Source of the DNA: an uncultured Bacteroidota bacterium
Lineage (GTDB): Bacteria > Bacteroidota > Bacteroidia > Bacteroidales > SZUA-534
Direction: 5' to 3'
Assembly (NCBI GenBank): GCA_937900725.1
Contig: CALCFP010000380.1
Location: 1-15,951 of the forward strand
DNA length: 15,951 bases
The notes beneath the pieces are model-generated. The model saw only the letters and a list, made by a program, of their open reading frames with translations. It did not search any database and was not told the DNA's origin. The position numbers were made by a program, and so were the translations under genes. Below, piece after piece: positions 1-9,200 of the stretch (position 1 is its first letter; each line of letters starts with the position of its first letter).

Positions 1-669
1 CGCCATGTGCTGGCTGAGATCCTGTGCAATTTTCAGGGCGTCCGCAAATCCCGGGTCATTCTGGTGTTTGACGCCTATAAGGTGAAGCGGAACCTGGGCT
101 TCAGCGAACAATACAAGAACATTACCGTGGTGTACACCGGTGAGGCGGAAACCGCCGATAACTACATCGAAAAAACCACCTACAAGCTGAAAGGACCTTA
201 CCGGGCCCGGGTGGTCACCTCGGACGGGCTGGAGCAGATCATTACCATGGGCCACGGCTGCCTCCGCACCAATACCAGCGAAGAGAGCCAGGTGGGAGAT
301 CTGATGATCAATTTCAGTTACACCACCGTGGATGACCTTGGCCCCATCACCATCGTAGGCAAGCAGCAGGGCAATACTCTGGTGCCTTATGAATATGAAA
401 GCCTCGACCTTTACAGCGTCCAGGCAGGCACTATGACCACGGAAGACTTTATGACCCAGTATAAAGAAACAGACGCTGCGGACCGCAAAGCCGCTCTCAT
501 CTTCATGGTCATCATTGCCTATGTTGCCGACCTTGTCATCAATAACAACCGCCAGGCAGTGCAATTCCTCATCATCTCAGACCAATGGGAGGACATTGCC
601 AATGCCATCAACGTTGCAGTTATCGTTAGTAAGAATCTGCTGTGTGTCACAATAAATCAAGTTTACTAA
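1..669 (+). CDS. 5'-truncated NYN (YacP-like) domain ORF with unrecognised C-terminal half; probably chimeric
   Basis: The frame is open from base 1 and stops with TAA at 667-669. The first part matches the YacP/NYN family of PIN-like RNases: VFDAYKV (64-84), ETADNYIE (about 148-171), VTSDGLEQ (214-237) and GHGCLR (250-267). These carry acidic residues typical of the metal site. The N-terminal strand with the usual VDGYN motif is absent, so the true start lies upstream and the GTG at base 7 is internal. The spacing resembles the NYN domain found alone or at the end of TetM-like translation factors in Firmicutes. After about base 270 the expected helical ending (ARE.. EEVE type) is replaced by beta-rich sequence, then a hydrophobic segment (about 496-546), none of which I recognise. 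Base composition is GC-richer by eye than the genes to the right. The 3' end overlaps the convergent ruvB stop. A chimeric join is the simplest reading; a natural fusion is not excluded. Confidence 0.6.
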   Translation, partial: RHVLAEILCNFQGVRKSRVILVFDAYKVKRNLGFSEQYKNITVVYTGEAETADNYIEKTTYKLKGPYRARVVTSDGLEQIITMGHGCLRTNTSEESQVGDLMINFSYTTVDDLGPITIVGKQQGNTLVPYEYESLDLYSVQAGTMTTEDFMTQYKETDAADRKAALIFMVIIAYVADLVINNNRQAVQFLIISDQWEDIANAINVAVIVSKNLLCVTINQVY

Positions 670-1694
670 AACAATGTACCTTGCTGAGCATCAGTCTGGC
701 GGAACCTGCCAAGATGACGGTAAGCCTTTTCTGTCGCTTCGCGGCCGCGCGGGGTACGCTTGATAAAGCCTTCCTGAATAAGGAATGGTTCGTACACTTC
801 CTCAACCGTACCTGCGTCCTCACCTACTGCGGTTGCAATAGTTGTGATGCCGACAGGACCACCCTTGAACTTGTCGATAATGGTTGTTAGTATTCTGTTG
901 TCCATTTCGTCGAGTCCGTATTGGTCGATGTTCAGTGCCTGAAGCGAGAACTGCGCAATGGCAAGGTCAATACGGCCAGAGCCCTTCACCTGCGCAAAAT
1001 CACGCACGCGTCGTAGCAATGCATTTGCAATACGCGGCGTTCCGCGGCTGCGTGACGATATTTCCAATGCGGCGTCATCGTCGATTGGCACCTGAAGTAT
1101 TGATGCCGAACGTTTTACGATTTTTTTCAATGTCTCGGCATCGTAATATTCAAAATGGAGGTTTATTCCGAAACGTGCACGCAACGGGCTAGTGAGCAGC
1201 CCTGCCCGTGTTGTGGCGCCCACGAGTGTGAAAGGACTGAGCGACAACTGCACAGAACGTGCCGATGGGCCTTTGTCAAGCATTATGTCGATGCGGAAAT
1301 CCTCCATTGCCGAATAGAGATATTCCTCGACAACTGGATTCAGACGGTGAATTTCATCTATGAAAAGGACATCGTTGTTTTCCAGGCTTGTCAATATTCC
1401 TGCCAAATCGCCAGGCTTGTCAAGCACAGGGCCTGAAGTCACTTTAAAGCCGACCCCGAGTTCGTTTGCCACAATGTTTGCAAGTGTTGTCTTGCCCAGT
1501 CCAGGAGGGCCGTTGAGCAAGAGATGGTCAAGCGGTTCGCCGCGCATCTTGGCGGCTGTGACAAATATCTTCAGATTTTCAAGTATGCGGAATTGTCCGT
1601 TGAAATCGTCAAACGACAACGGTCGCAACTTGTTTTCGTACTCTTTGTCGGAAATAATGTTGGCGTTTTCGCGTATGTCAAAACTTTCGTCCAT
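666..1694 (-). CDS. ruvB: Holliday junction branch migration ATPase RuvB
   Basis: RuvB is the AAA+ motor of the RuvABC complex. It drives branch migration of Holliday junctions in the cytoplasm during recombination and repair. The 342-residue product has the usual family length and all key motifs: Walker A GPPGLGKT (62-69), Walker B LFIDEIH (110-116), sensor 1 GATTRAG (159-165), the arginine-finger region SPLRARFG (169-176), and the C-terminal winged-helix motif RTPRGR (313-318). The start is ATG at 1694; the MDESFDIRE opening is typical of Bacteroidota RuvB. It ends with TAG at 666-668. No ruvA or ruvC lies beside it. It sits 108 bases downstream of a lipoprotein gene on the same strand, a gap too long to argue for tight coupling. 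I saw no convincing promoter or terminator of its own. The identification is secure. Confidence 0.98.
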   Translation of the reverse strand: MDESFDIRENANIISDKEYENKLRPLSFDDFNGQFRILENLKIFVTAAKMRGEPLDHLLLNGPPGLGKTTLANIVANELGVGFKVTSGPVLDKPGDLAGILTSLENNDVLFIDEIHRLNPVVEEYLYSAMEDFRIDIMLDKGPSARSVQLSLSPFTLVGATTRAGLLTSPLRARFGINLHFEYYDAETLKKIVKRSASILQVPIDDDAALEISSRSRGTPRIANALLRRVRDFAQVKGSGRIDLAIAQFSLQALNIDQYGLDEMDNRILTTIIDKFKGGPVGITTIATAVGEDAGTVEEVYEPFLIQEGFIKRTPRGREATEKAYRHLGRFRQTDAQQGTLF

Positions 1695-1745
1695 AGGTGG
1701 GCAAGATAGTGGAAAATTGACAAAAGAGGACCTCTAATATCCAAT

Positions 1746-1769
1746 GTTTTTTTTAGGAAAGTAAAAAAC
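1746..1769. repeat. A/T inverted repeat between the lipoprotein gene and ruvB
   Basis: GTTTTTTTTA (1746-1755) and TAAAAAAC (1762-1769) are near-complementary arms around a six-base GGAAAG loop. The stem is almost entirely A-T and has T-runs on both strands. It could be a weak bidirectional terminator or simply low-complexity spacer. No function is demonstrated by the sequence. Confidence 0.3.
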
Positions 1770-1802
1770 GGAAATGAGTCAAATAGGAAACACTACGGCA
1801 AT

Positions 1803-2195
1803 CTAACCTATTTTGGAAGGCTTTTGTATTTTGCCTGCAGAATTATTACTCTCTGATGCTTTCATCATTTCCCCTTCGTATTTGGTGAGGTGCTCTATCA
1901 CCTTGTTGTAAAGTTTCTCATACTCAGAAATATGCTTGCTGTAATATTTCATTGTATTGTGAAACTGTTTTGGCGTAATGTTGTGCTTGTCTAGCACATA
2001 ACCATAAGCGCTCTCGATTTTATCTCTGTTACGATCAACACGATATCCCTTGTAGGTGAGGTATCCATCAGTAAGATGGATGTCAAACAAAACATCAACC
2101 AACTGTTCCTTCTTGATTTCAGGACGCTTGCCTTCAGACTCGGAGCAAGACTGAAGCAAGAAGGCTGCCAATAATATCAAGAGAATACGCTTCAT
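1803..2195 (-). CDS. Small DUF4296-type lipoprotein
   Basis: The 130-residue product starts with a lipoprotein signal: MKR, a hydrophobic run, and a lipobox LQSC with the acceptor cysteine at residue 17. The mature part is mostly helical and charged, with an EQLVDVLFDIHLTDGY-like block near residues 31-46 and a YGYVLDKHNI-like block near 65-74. This pattern matches the DUF4296 family of Bacteroidota lipoproteins, whose function is unknown. Two acidic residues lie just after the lipid-modified cysteine (CSESE). In some Bacteroidota, acidic residues here help send lipoproteins to the cell surface, so surface display is possible but inferred. The tail (about residues 112-130) is polar and probably disordered. 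The gene lies beyond the terminator of the adhesin operon, so it probably has its own promoter in 2196-2288, although I found no clear TTTG/TAnnTTTG pair there. Confidence 0.85.
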   Translation of the reverse strand: MKRILLILLAAFLLQSCSESEGKRPEIKKEQLVDVLFDIHLTDGYLTYKGYRVDRNRDKIESAYGYVLDKHNITPKQFHNTMKYYSKHISEYEKLYNKVIEHLTKYEGEMMKASESNNSAGKIQKPSKIG

Positions 2196-2288
2196 TGCAC
2201 ATTTATATTAATGTTTCTCACATAGGATGATACGAAGAGATTGACTTTTAGTTGTTATTTTCATCAACGCCAAATTACATTTCATCAT

Positions 2289-2327
2289 AAAAAAAAGCGG
2301 TCGCCGTGTAAACGAACGGCAACCGCT
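2289..2327 (-). terminator. Rho-independent terminator of the adhesin/SprF-like operon
   Basis: On the minus strand the arm AGCGGTTGCCGT (2327-2316) pairs with ACGGCGACCGCT (2307-2296). The stem is 12 base pairs with a single U-G wobble and an 8-base loop, followed directly by a run of eight T (2296-2289). It begins six bases after the stop codon of the PorP/SprF-like gene. It should end transcription of that gene and, by implication, of the adhesin gene upstream of it. Confidence 0.93.
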
Positions 2328-2332
2328 AATTA

Positions 2333-3286
2333 TTATCTAATCTTACGTTTCGATTTTGACTTGCGGATATCCTCAAACTTGACTCCAAGCATGATTTCAT
2401 GAGAACCATTGCTGGCAGTGCTCAACTTGGATACGGTTATATCGTATGAATAGCCGATATTGATCATATCGTTGTAGTTGTAACCTACAAACGCTATGAT
2501 TGCCTCAGGGTTCTTGAAGTTGTAGCGGAATCCAAGACCACCCCAAACCATTTTCTGGTATATGACGCGGCAGTTGACATCAGTCATAAAATCGTAATGA
2601 GGAACGGTCTTTATCAAGATTGAAGGCTCAAGGTCGAAGTTGCGGTCGATGTTATACTTGTAACCACCTTGAATGTAGAAGTGTGGCTTTACACGACCAT
2701 CCTTTACAATGTAGTTGTCATCGTACTTGTCGAGCAATGACATGTTATTGAAGAACAAGTGGTTGAAAGATATGCCAGCGTAATACTGCGATGTGTAGAG
2801 GTAAACACCTAATGACCCGTCAGGATAAACCTTCTTGTAAACGGTGTTCTGGAATCCGTTTTCGCCTTCGTTCAACTCGACATTGATGTCTGTCAAATCG
2901 ACCTTCTGCTGAACAACACCCACGAACAAACCTGCAGAAATGCGTATGTCGCCTGTGATGCGCAAATTATAACTATAAGAGCCATAAGCACCCATGTTGC
3001 CGATTGGACCGGTAACATCATTGAAGATGTAGCCACCGTAACCCATAGGCATCACCTTGTGTGGTCCATAACCACCCAACATATATGTCTGCGGAGCGTC
3101 TTTGACACCTGCGAACTGATAACGATAGTTTGTCTTAATCTGCCAATAGTCGCTTGTACCTCCAATTGCAGGGTTCAAAGCATACTCGTTGAACATATAC
3201 TGCGAGAACTGAGGCAGCAATTGTGCTTTGGCACTGGGAGCTACAAGTAAAGCTCCCGCAAACAAGGTTAAAATAATCCTCTTCAT
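2333..3286 (-). CDS. PorP/SprF-family type IX secretion outer-membrane protein
   Basis: This family consists of outer-membrane beta-barrel partners of T9SS cargo. In Flavobacterium johnsoniae SprF is needed to export the adhesin SprB (established for that system; applied here by analogy). The 317-residue product has a Sec signal peptide ending about at SAKA (residue 21). It is followed by the family hallmark QFSQYMFNEYALNPAIGGT (about 25-43). A succession of amphipathic, aromatic-rich strands follows, with the characteristic C-terminal blocks GLGFRYNF, FVGYNYNDMINIGYSYDIT and HEIMLGVKF. The length is normal for the family. The ATG lies 7 bases after the stop codon of the giant adhesin gene, with no Shine-Dalgarno-like sequence, as is common in Bacteroidota. 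A terminator follows immediately. The close coupling suggests it is the dedicated secretion or anchoring partner of that adhesin. Confidence 0.95.
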   Translation of the reverse strand: MKRIILTLFAGALLVAPSAKAQLLPQFSQYMFNEYALNPAIGGTSDYWQIKTNYRYQFAGVKDAPQTYMLGGYGPHKVMPMGYGGYIFNDVTGPIGNMGAYGSYSYNLRITGDIRISAGLFVGVVQQKVDLTDINVELNEGENGFQNTVYKKVYPDGSLGVYLYTSQYYAGISFNHLFFNNMSLLDKYDDNYIVKDGRVKPHFYIQGGYKYNIDRNFDLEPSILIKTVPHYDFMTDVNCRVIYQKMVWGGLGFRYNFKNPEAIIAFVGYNYNDMINIGYSYDITVSKLSTASNGSHEIMLGVKFEDIRKSKSKRKIR

Positions 3287-3293
3287 AGCTGTA

Positions 3294-6200
3294 TTACCTT
3301 ATAATTGTAACAGGTCCTGTAATCTTCTTTCCACCAAGTACGTCATCGCTGCATTGAATGACATAATAGTAAGTACCTGAAGGAACTGGTTTGTTCTTCT
3401 CATTAGTTCCGTCCCATTCGTTAGCCGTATATTCACGACCTCCACCTGAGTACTGCCATACACGTCCACCCCAACGGTTGAAAATGTAGATTGTAACTTT
3501 ATCATAAGAGGCCAAACCTTCAATATGCCAAGTATCATGAGCACCATCGCCATTAGGTGTGAACACCTGCGGTGGCTTGATTCCGGAAATCGAGTTGACT
3601 TTGATACTATCAAAGTAGTAGCAAGTCAGCGACTCGTTGGTTGTGCGAATCTCGAAGTTAACACTATCACGAACCTTAATTACAGTATTTCCATAAGATT
3701 GTACGGCTATTGGGTTGTCCTCCAGATTCGTTTCCGGCTTAATGCCAGAACCGACATTGCCATCTGTAGGAGCACTCGCCCACAACCAGTTTTGTTCGCT
3801 GAATATGTTATCGTTAAAGTCGAACTTCAAATCATTGGCATCAAGGACAATTCTAGCACCCTCGGCGACCTCATAAACTCCGTTGACAAGCAAATCGTCG
3901 GATGTTGCATCATCCATATAAGCCCTAGCACTCAACCTGTAAGTCGGCTTCATAGAAGTAGCCTTAATAGAATCGATATCCATACACATTCCGTCTGTTG
4001 CCTTGAAATAGTAGTATGTCTCGACACCATAAGGAAGAATGTCATCAACCCAACTCTTTTCGCCCTTGTTCCCAGACCCCTCAGCGAATACCGCATAAAC
4101 AACATTTCCGACTGTATCCAACCTGTATCGTGGCACCTCAACTGGTTCAACTACAGGAACTGTATCAACCACGAGAGAATCGACAGGTAATGAATCGGCG
4201 AAGTATCTTACGGTTCTAAATCTTGTGACATAAGCTACAGCGGAATCGGTTCTAGTTGTGTCAGCCAGAGTTCTTTGCTCTGGATCTAGCAAATCCTCAT
4301 CTTCAACATAGTTTGCATAGAACTTGTATTCGAATGGAGCACTTGCTGTGACAAATGCTGTCAACTCGTTGTCAGGACAAGTGTAAACCGACTTCTTATT
4401 CTTGTTGTCAACATAGAAATATGAACTTGTGATTGCGAAATCGTTCTTGCTACCAAGTTCGTGTGTGAACGTCTCTGGGCAAGCCAGTTCCTCGCCATAA
4501 CCGACGGTAATGGTGTATGTGCCAGATGACAAGTTTTCAAATATCTTGCCATTCTGAGCCTTGCCGTCATCAAGTTTGAAGAACAATGAAGGCAAATCGA
4601 CAGTTGTTGATGATATCTGTCCTAGGCCTGTAATTGTTGAAGAAACCTGACTAGTAGTCATTACTGAAGCATTTACGCTAATTCTACCATTCACTGCCAA
4701 AGTTCCATCGGCCTTGAGCTCCTTACAATCTGGCAACTCAAGATCCTTAATGCCGCTCATCACAATGACTGGTGTGCGAGAATACATCCTCAAGTTGACA
4801 GTGTCGCTTGCGCAACCCATCTTGTCATAAGCCAGTGCCTTGTAATCACCTGTAGGCAGAATTCCCTTCAATGTAAGAGTGGAATCAGTCTCAGTCTTGT
4901 CTACATAGAACTTGCTGGCGTCTAACGCATCGATGAATGAATACTGGTTGAAATGTCCAGCTCCACCCTTTACACTCAAGCTAATCTCACCATCAGTAGA
5001 ATTGTAGCAACCGTTGGCAACGGTGTTCGACACACTGAATGTTACTGGAGTAGGTTGCGACAACTCAATTGTCTCGAACTTGACACATGCAGAATCGTCA
5101 GTAACCTTTAATTGATATGTACCTACAGGCAATCCGCTGATTGTTGCTTCTTTCTCTTCAGGCTTGCCTATCCATTCGTATTTGAAGTTTTTACCGTTCT
5201 CACTTGAAGCAACTGCAGTGACACTACCGTTAGCCTCACCATAGCAACGTGGTTCAGTGTATTGCAGTTTGACTGTGAACCTAGACAAGTCTTCTATTCC
5301 TACAATTGTATCGAACCGGCATCCCTTGTTGTCAACAATATGCATTGTGTAATCGCCGACTGCCAATCTGGTGATGTCGGTTTTATTGTCAGTAACCTTA
5401 ACAGAATCAGTTGCCCATAATTCATTTGAGAAACTATAAGTAAATGGTGCATTGCCACCTTCTGTCTTCAAAACTTTTATGGCACCTATTGCGTCGTAAC
5501 AATGAGATCCTTCCATTACAAACTGAGCATTCAATCTGTCTGTTGGCTGGCTTACAAATACTGAATCAGTGACAGCAACCATCTTTTGGCGCTGAGATAT
5601 TGTAAATGTATACCAACCTGACTTCAAGTTTGTAATAAGTGCAGTTGTTGCAACAGAATCAGCAGGCCATTGAGCACTACGCCATTCGTAGTTGTAACCT
5701 TCGTAATAACCGCCTATGCCAACTACTTCGAGAACACCATTGTCGCCACCGTAGCATGTGGTAGCTTCATTCCTTATCACACTATATTCAAGTGGACGAT
5801 GTTCTATCTTGATTGTAGTATCGACTGAGCATCCATTCAAGTTCTCATCTTCAATATGCAAACTGTACAAACCTTCGCACAATGAGTAAACAGAAGTTTC
5901 GTATGCGGAACTGTCGGATTCAATCTTGTTGCCATCGGCGTCAGTCCAAGTGTATGAATAGTTCCCGACACCACCTGCAACTGTAACTGTCAATGCACCG
6001 TTGCAATTAGGATCACCATTCAGGTCAGGGTAGTTTGCAATGTTGACAACACGCAATGCAAGTTCATCAGAAACTGTGAATGTCTTAAGCTTGCGGCATC
6101 CATCAGGATTGACAACCAATACTCTGTTGGTGCCCAGACACAAACTGTTTGACGAACGCAAAGTGTCATTTGGATTGTTGTTCCACATGAACTTCAGCTT

Positions 6201-9200
6201 AGAGTCATCGTTGTAAACATCGTTATCATCATATACAAGACCTATAGTAGCACTACCATCACAAATAGTTGCGCAAGTGACTCCGATAATATTGTTAACA
6301 GGGAAGTCAAGTGTGCCCTTATCCAATACCTCAACAGTATCGACAATGTTGCACCCGTAGGCATCTGTAACTTCAACAACATAGATGTCGACACCCAAGT
6401 TGATTGCACGAGCATCGGTACCTACTGTATCACTACTGAATGCGGAGTGCCAGTAATATGAATATGGTGCGATGCCTCCTTCGACTGTCACCTCTGCCCA
6501 GCCTGTTGCTCCAGAGCAATCAGACTCACCCATGTTGGAAGCGATGACTTTCAAAGTATCTGGGTTAACAATTGTCACAGTGTCGAATACTGAACATCCG
6601 TTTGCATCAACCACCATCAAACTGTATATGCCTTCGCCAACATTGGAAACGATAGAGTCGCTTGAAACTTTAGTGCCATTGCTGTACCAAGTATAGACTA
6701 AGTTACCTGCTCCGCCAGTTGCTGTTGCGTAGAAGGAAGCTTCTGTATCACCTGCGCACTGGATTGGCTTGGTGAATACTATAGATGGAACTATTGCGTC
6801 AGGTTGCTCTACTGTGAATGTCTGTGCAGTCTGGCAATTTGATGTCAAATCGGTAACGGTAATGTAATACTCGCCGGCAGACAAGTTTGTTGCAGTGCTT
6901 TCGGTAGCGCCGTTTGACCAAGCATATGCGTAGTTGCCTGAACCGCCAGTTACTGTAAGTGCGATGCTACCAGAATTGTCGTTGTAGCATTCTATATTGC
7001 TTATTGTCGCAGTTACGTCCAAGTTTGATTCGTCAACCATTGTGACATTTGTTGTGTCGCTTAAGCATCCATAGGCATCAACAATGACAGCCTTGTAGTT
7101 GCCTACACCTGCTGTATTGTATGGATTACCTGAGAATACCAATGTTGAACTTACAGACTCAAACCACATTATGTCGTATGGTGCATTGCCGCCAGTGATA
7201 TTGACAGCCTCAAACACGCCAGTGTTGACTGAACATCCAGAAGGTGTCATTATGAAATCTGCAGTGATAGGTGCAGGTTCACCAACTGTTCCGCTAATTG
7301 TAGATTCGCAACCGTTAGCATCATAAACGGTAACCGAATATGTTCCTGCGACAAGGCCAGTTGCCTTTGCTGTTGTACTTCCGTCATGAGCCCACAAATA
7401 GGTATATGGACCGACACCACCACAATCGGTAAGGTCTGGCTCCAAAGTGCCATCGGCTGAACCTGGGCACTTGGCATCTACAGCGATCATTCTCTTAACC
7501 TCGAACTTGTCGACACCACCCACAATGGCAGTCTCGTTGATAGCGCAAGTGTGCTCGTCAACCACCTTGACATAGTATGTACCCTTTGGCAATTGAGTAG
7601 GATCTTCGGCAGTTGAGACTTCCTCGCCAGCCTCGTTTGTCCAAGAGAATGATGGTGTTCCGTGAGCGCCTGATACTGTAATATCGATTGCGCCATCGAA
7701 GTCACATCCGTTGGTTACGTTGGTTACAGCATCAATATTGATTGCCAATTCAGAATCGTTGTTGACAGCGATCGTGTCATAAGCCTCACACATATTGGCG
7801 TCAGTTACAATCACGCTATATACGCCTTCTGTCAAGCCGCTAACAGTAGCCGTTTCTGCGCCATTGCTCCACAAGTATGAATATGGCTCAACACCGCCGC
7901 TTACTGTCAATTCTATTGAACCGTCGGAGCCGCCGCAAGATGCTTTTGCTACATTATCTGTAACCACCAGTTTTTGTGGTTCATCAATAATCAAGATTGT
8001 ATCAACCTGGCAACCTTCTTCATCGACAACATGCAATGAATAAGTGCCTGCAATTAGATTTTCGGCAGATGGCTCTGTAGAAATCTCGTCACTGCCACTC
8101 ATCCAAGAATATGTGAAACCACCATGACCGCCTTCAGCCGCAACTGACAATGAACCATTGTCGCCACCATTGCAAAGGACATCCTCTTTTGTAATTGTCA
8201 AGATGATTTCTGCAGGCTTGGTAGAAACTACTGTATCTATTGAGCATCCATGGGCGTCTTCAATGTGTATCATATAGTCATCGGAAGCAAGAGCAGTTGC
8301 TGTTCCGTCAACAAATGAAGCTGTCGGGCAAGTAACCGTATAAGGCTCAACACCGCCGCTCAACGCAAATGTTATAGAACCAGTTGCATCAATGCAGCTT
8401 GATGCTGTAACATCGATATTGTCAATATTCAAAGCAGATGCAGGTTGAGAAATCTCAACTGTATCCATAGACCAGCATGAATTTTCGTCAGTTACTTTTA
8501 CGATGTAAGTGCCAGCAACCAAATTGTCAACATCCTTTGTAGTTGATGCAGAGGCATCGTTCCATTCATATGTATAAGCACCTACGCCTTGTGTAGCGTC
8601 AACAGATGCAGAACCATCGTTGCCACCATAGCACATTACGTCGGTACCAGTAGTGTTAAGCACGATTGGATCTGGAGAAAGAACTGTTATTGAACCTGAC
8701 GCTGTGCAACCATAACTATCAGTAACTGTTACGGTGAAATCGCCGGCGCAAAGGTCAACAGTATCTGTTCCCATTATTGAAGGATCGCTCCAAACGAATG
8801 AGTCAAACACGCCTGAACCACCAATAACATTGACAATGGCACGTGCATCGCATACACCGTAGCAACTTGTGCGCAAGCCCATAGGAACATAGAATGTTGT
8901 TGATGAATTATCGCGAATTTCATCATCAATAGTTTTTGAGTCATAGGTAATTGTCTGCATATTACCTTGACGATTGATGTCAGTGAATGAAATTATAGCA
9001 CGAGACAACCTGCCCACTGCACCATTCCACGTATCAATAATTTTTACAGACCAACCACCCTCTGCTGGATTCTTTCCATATAGATTAGTCCAACCGTTTG
9101 GATCTGTTATAACATAATTGCCTGATATTGGAGCATCCATCTTAGTGAAATCCAACGCATCAGTAGCATAAGTGGAGAATTTCAGGCTTGAGAAGTCGCC

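Noticed and set aside
7..9. GTG as the start codon of the left-edge NYN gene
   Set aside because: The NYN domain is already under way at base 1, and its first strand with the VDGYN motif must lie upstream, so this GTG is an internal valine.
642..1737. Plus-strand open frames opposite ruvB
   Set aside because: The minus strand encodes a complete RuvB with all motifs; these are antisense shadows.
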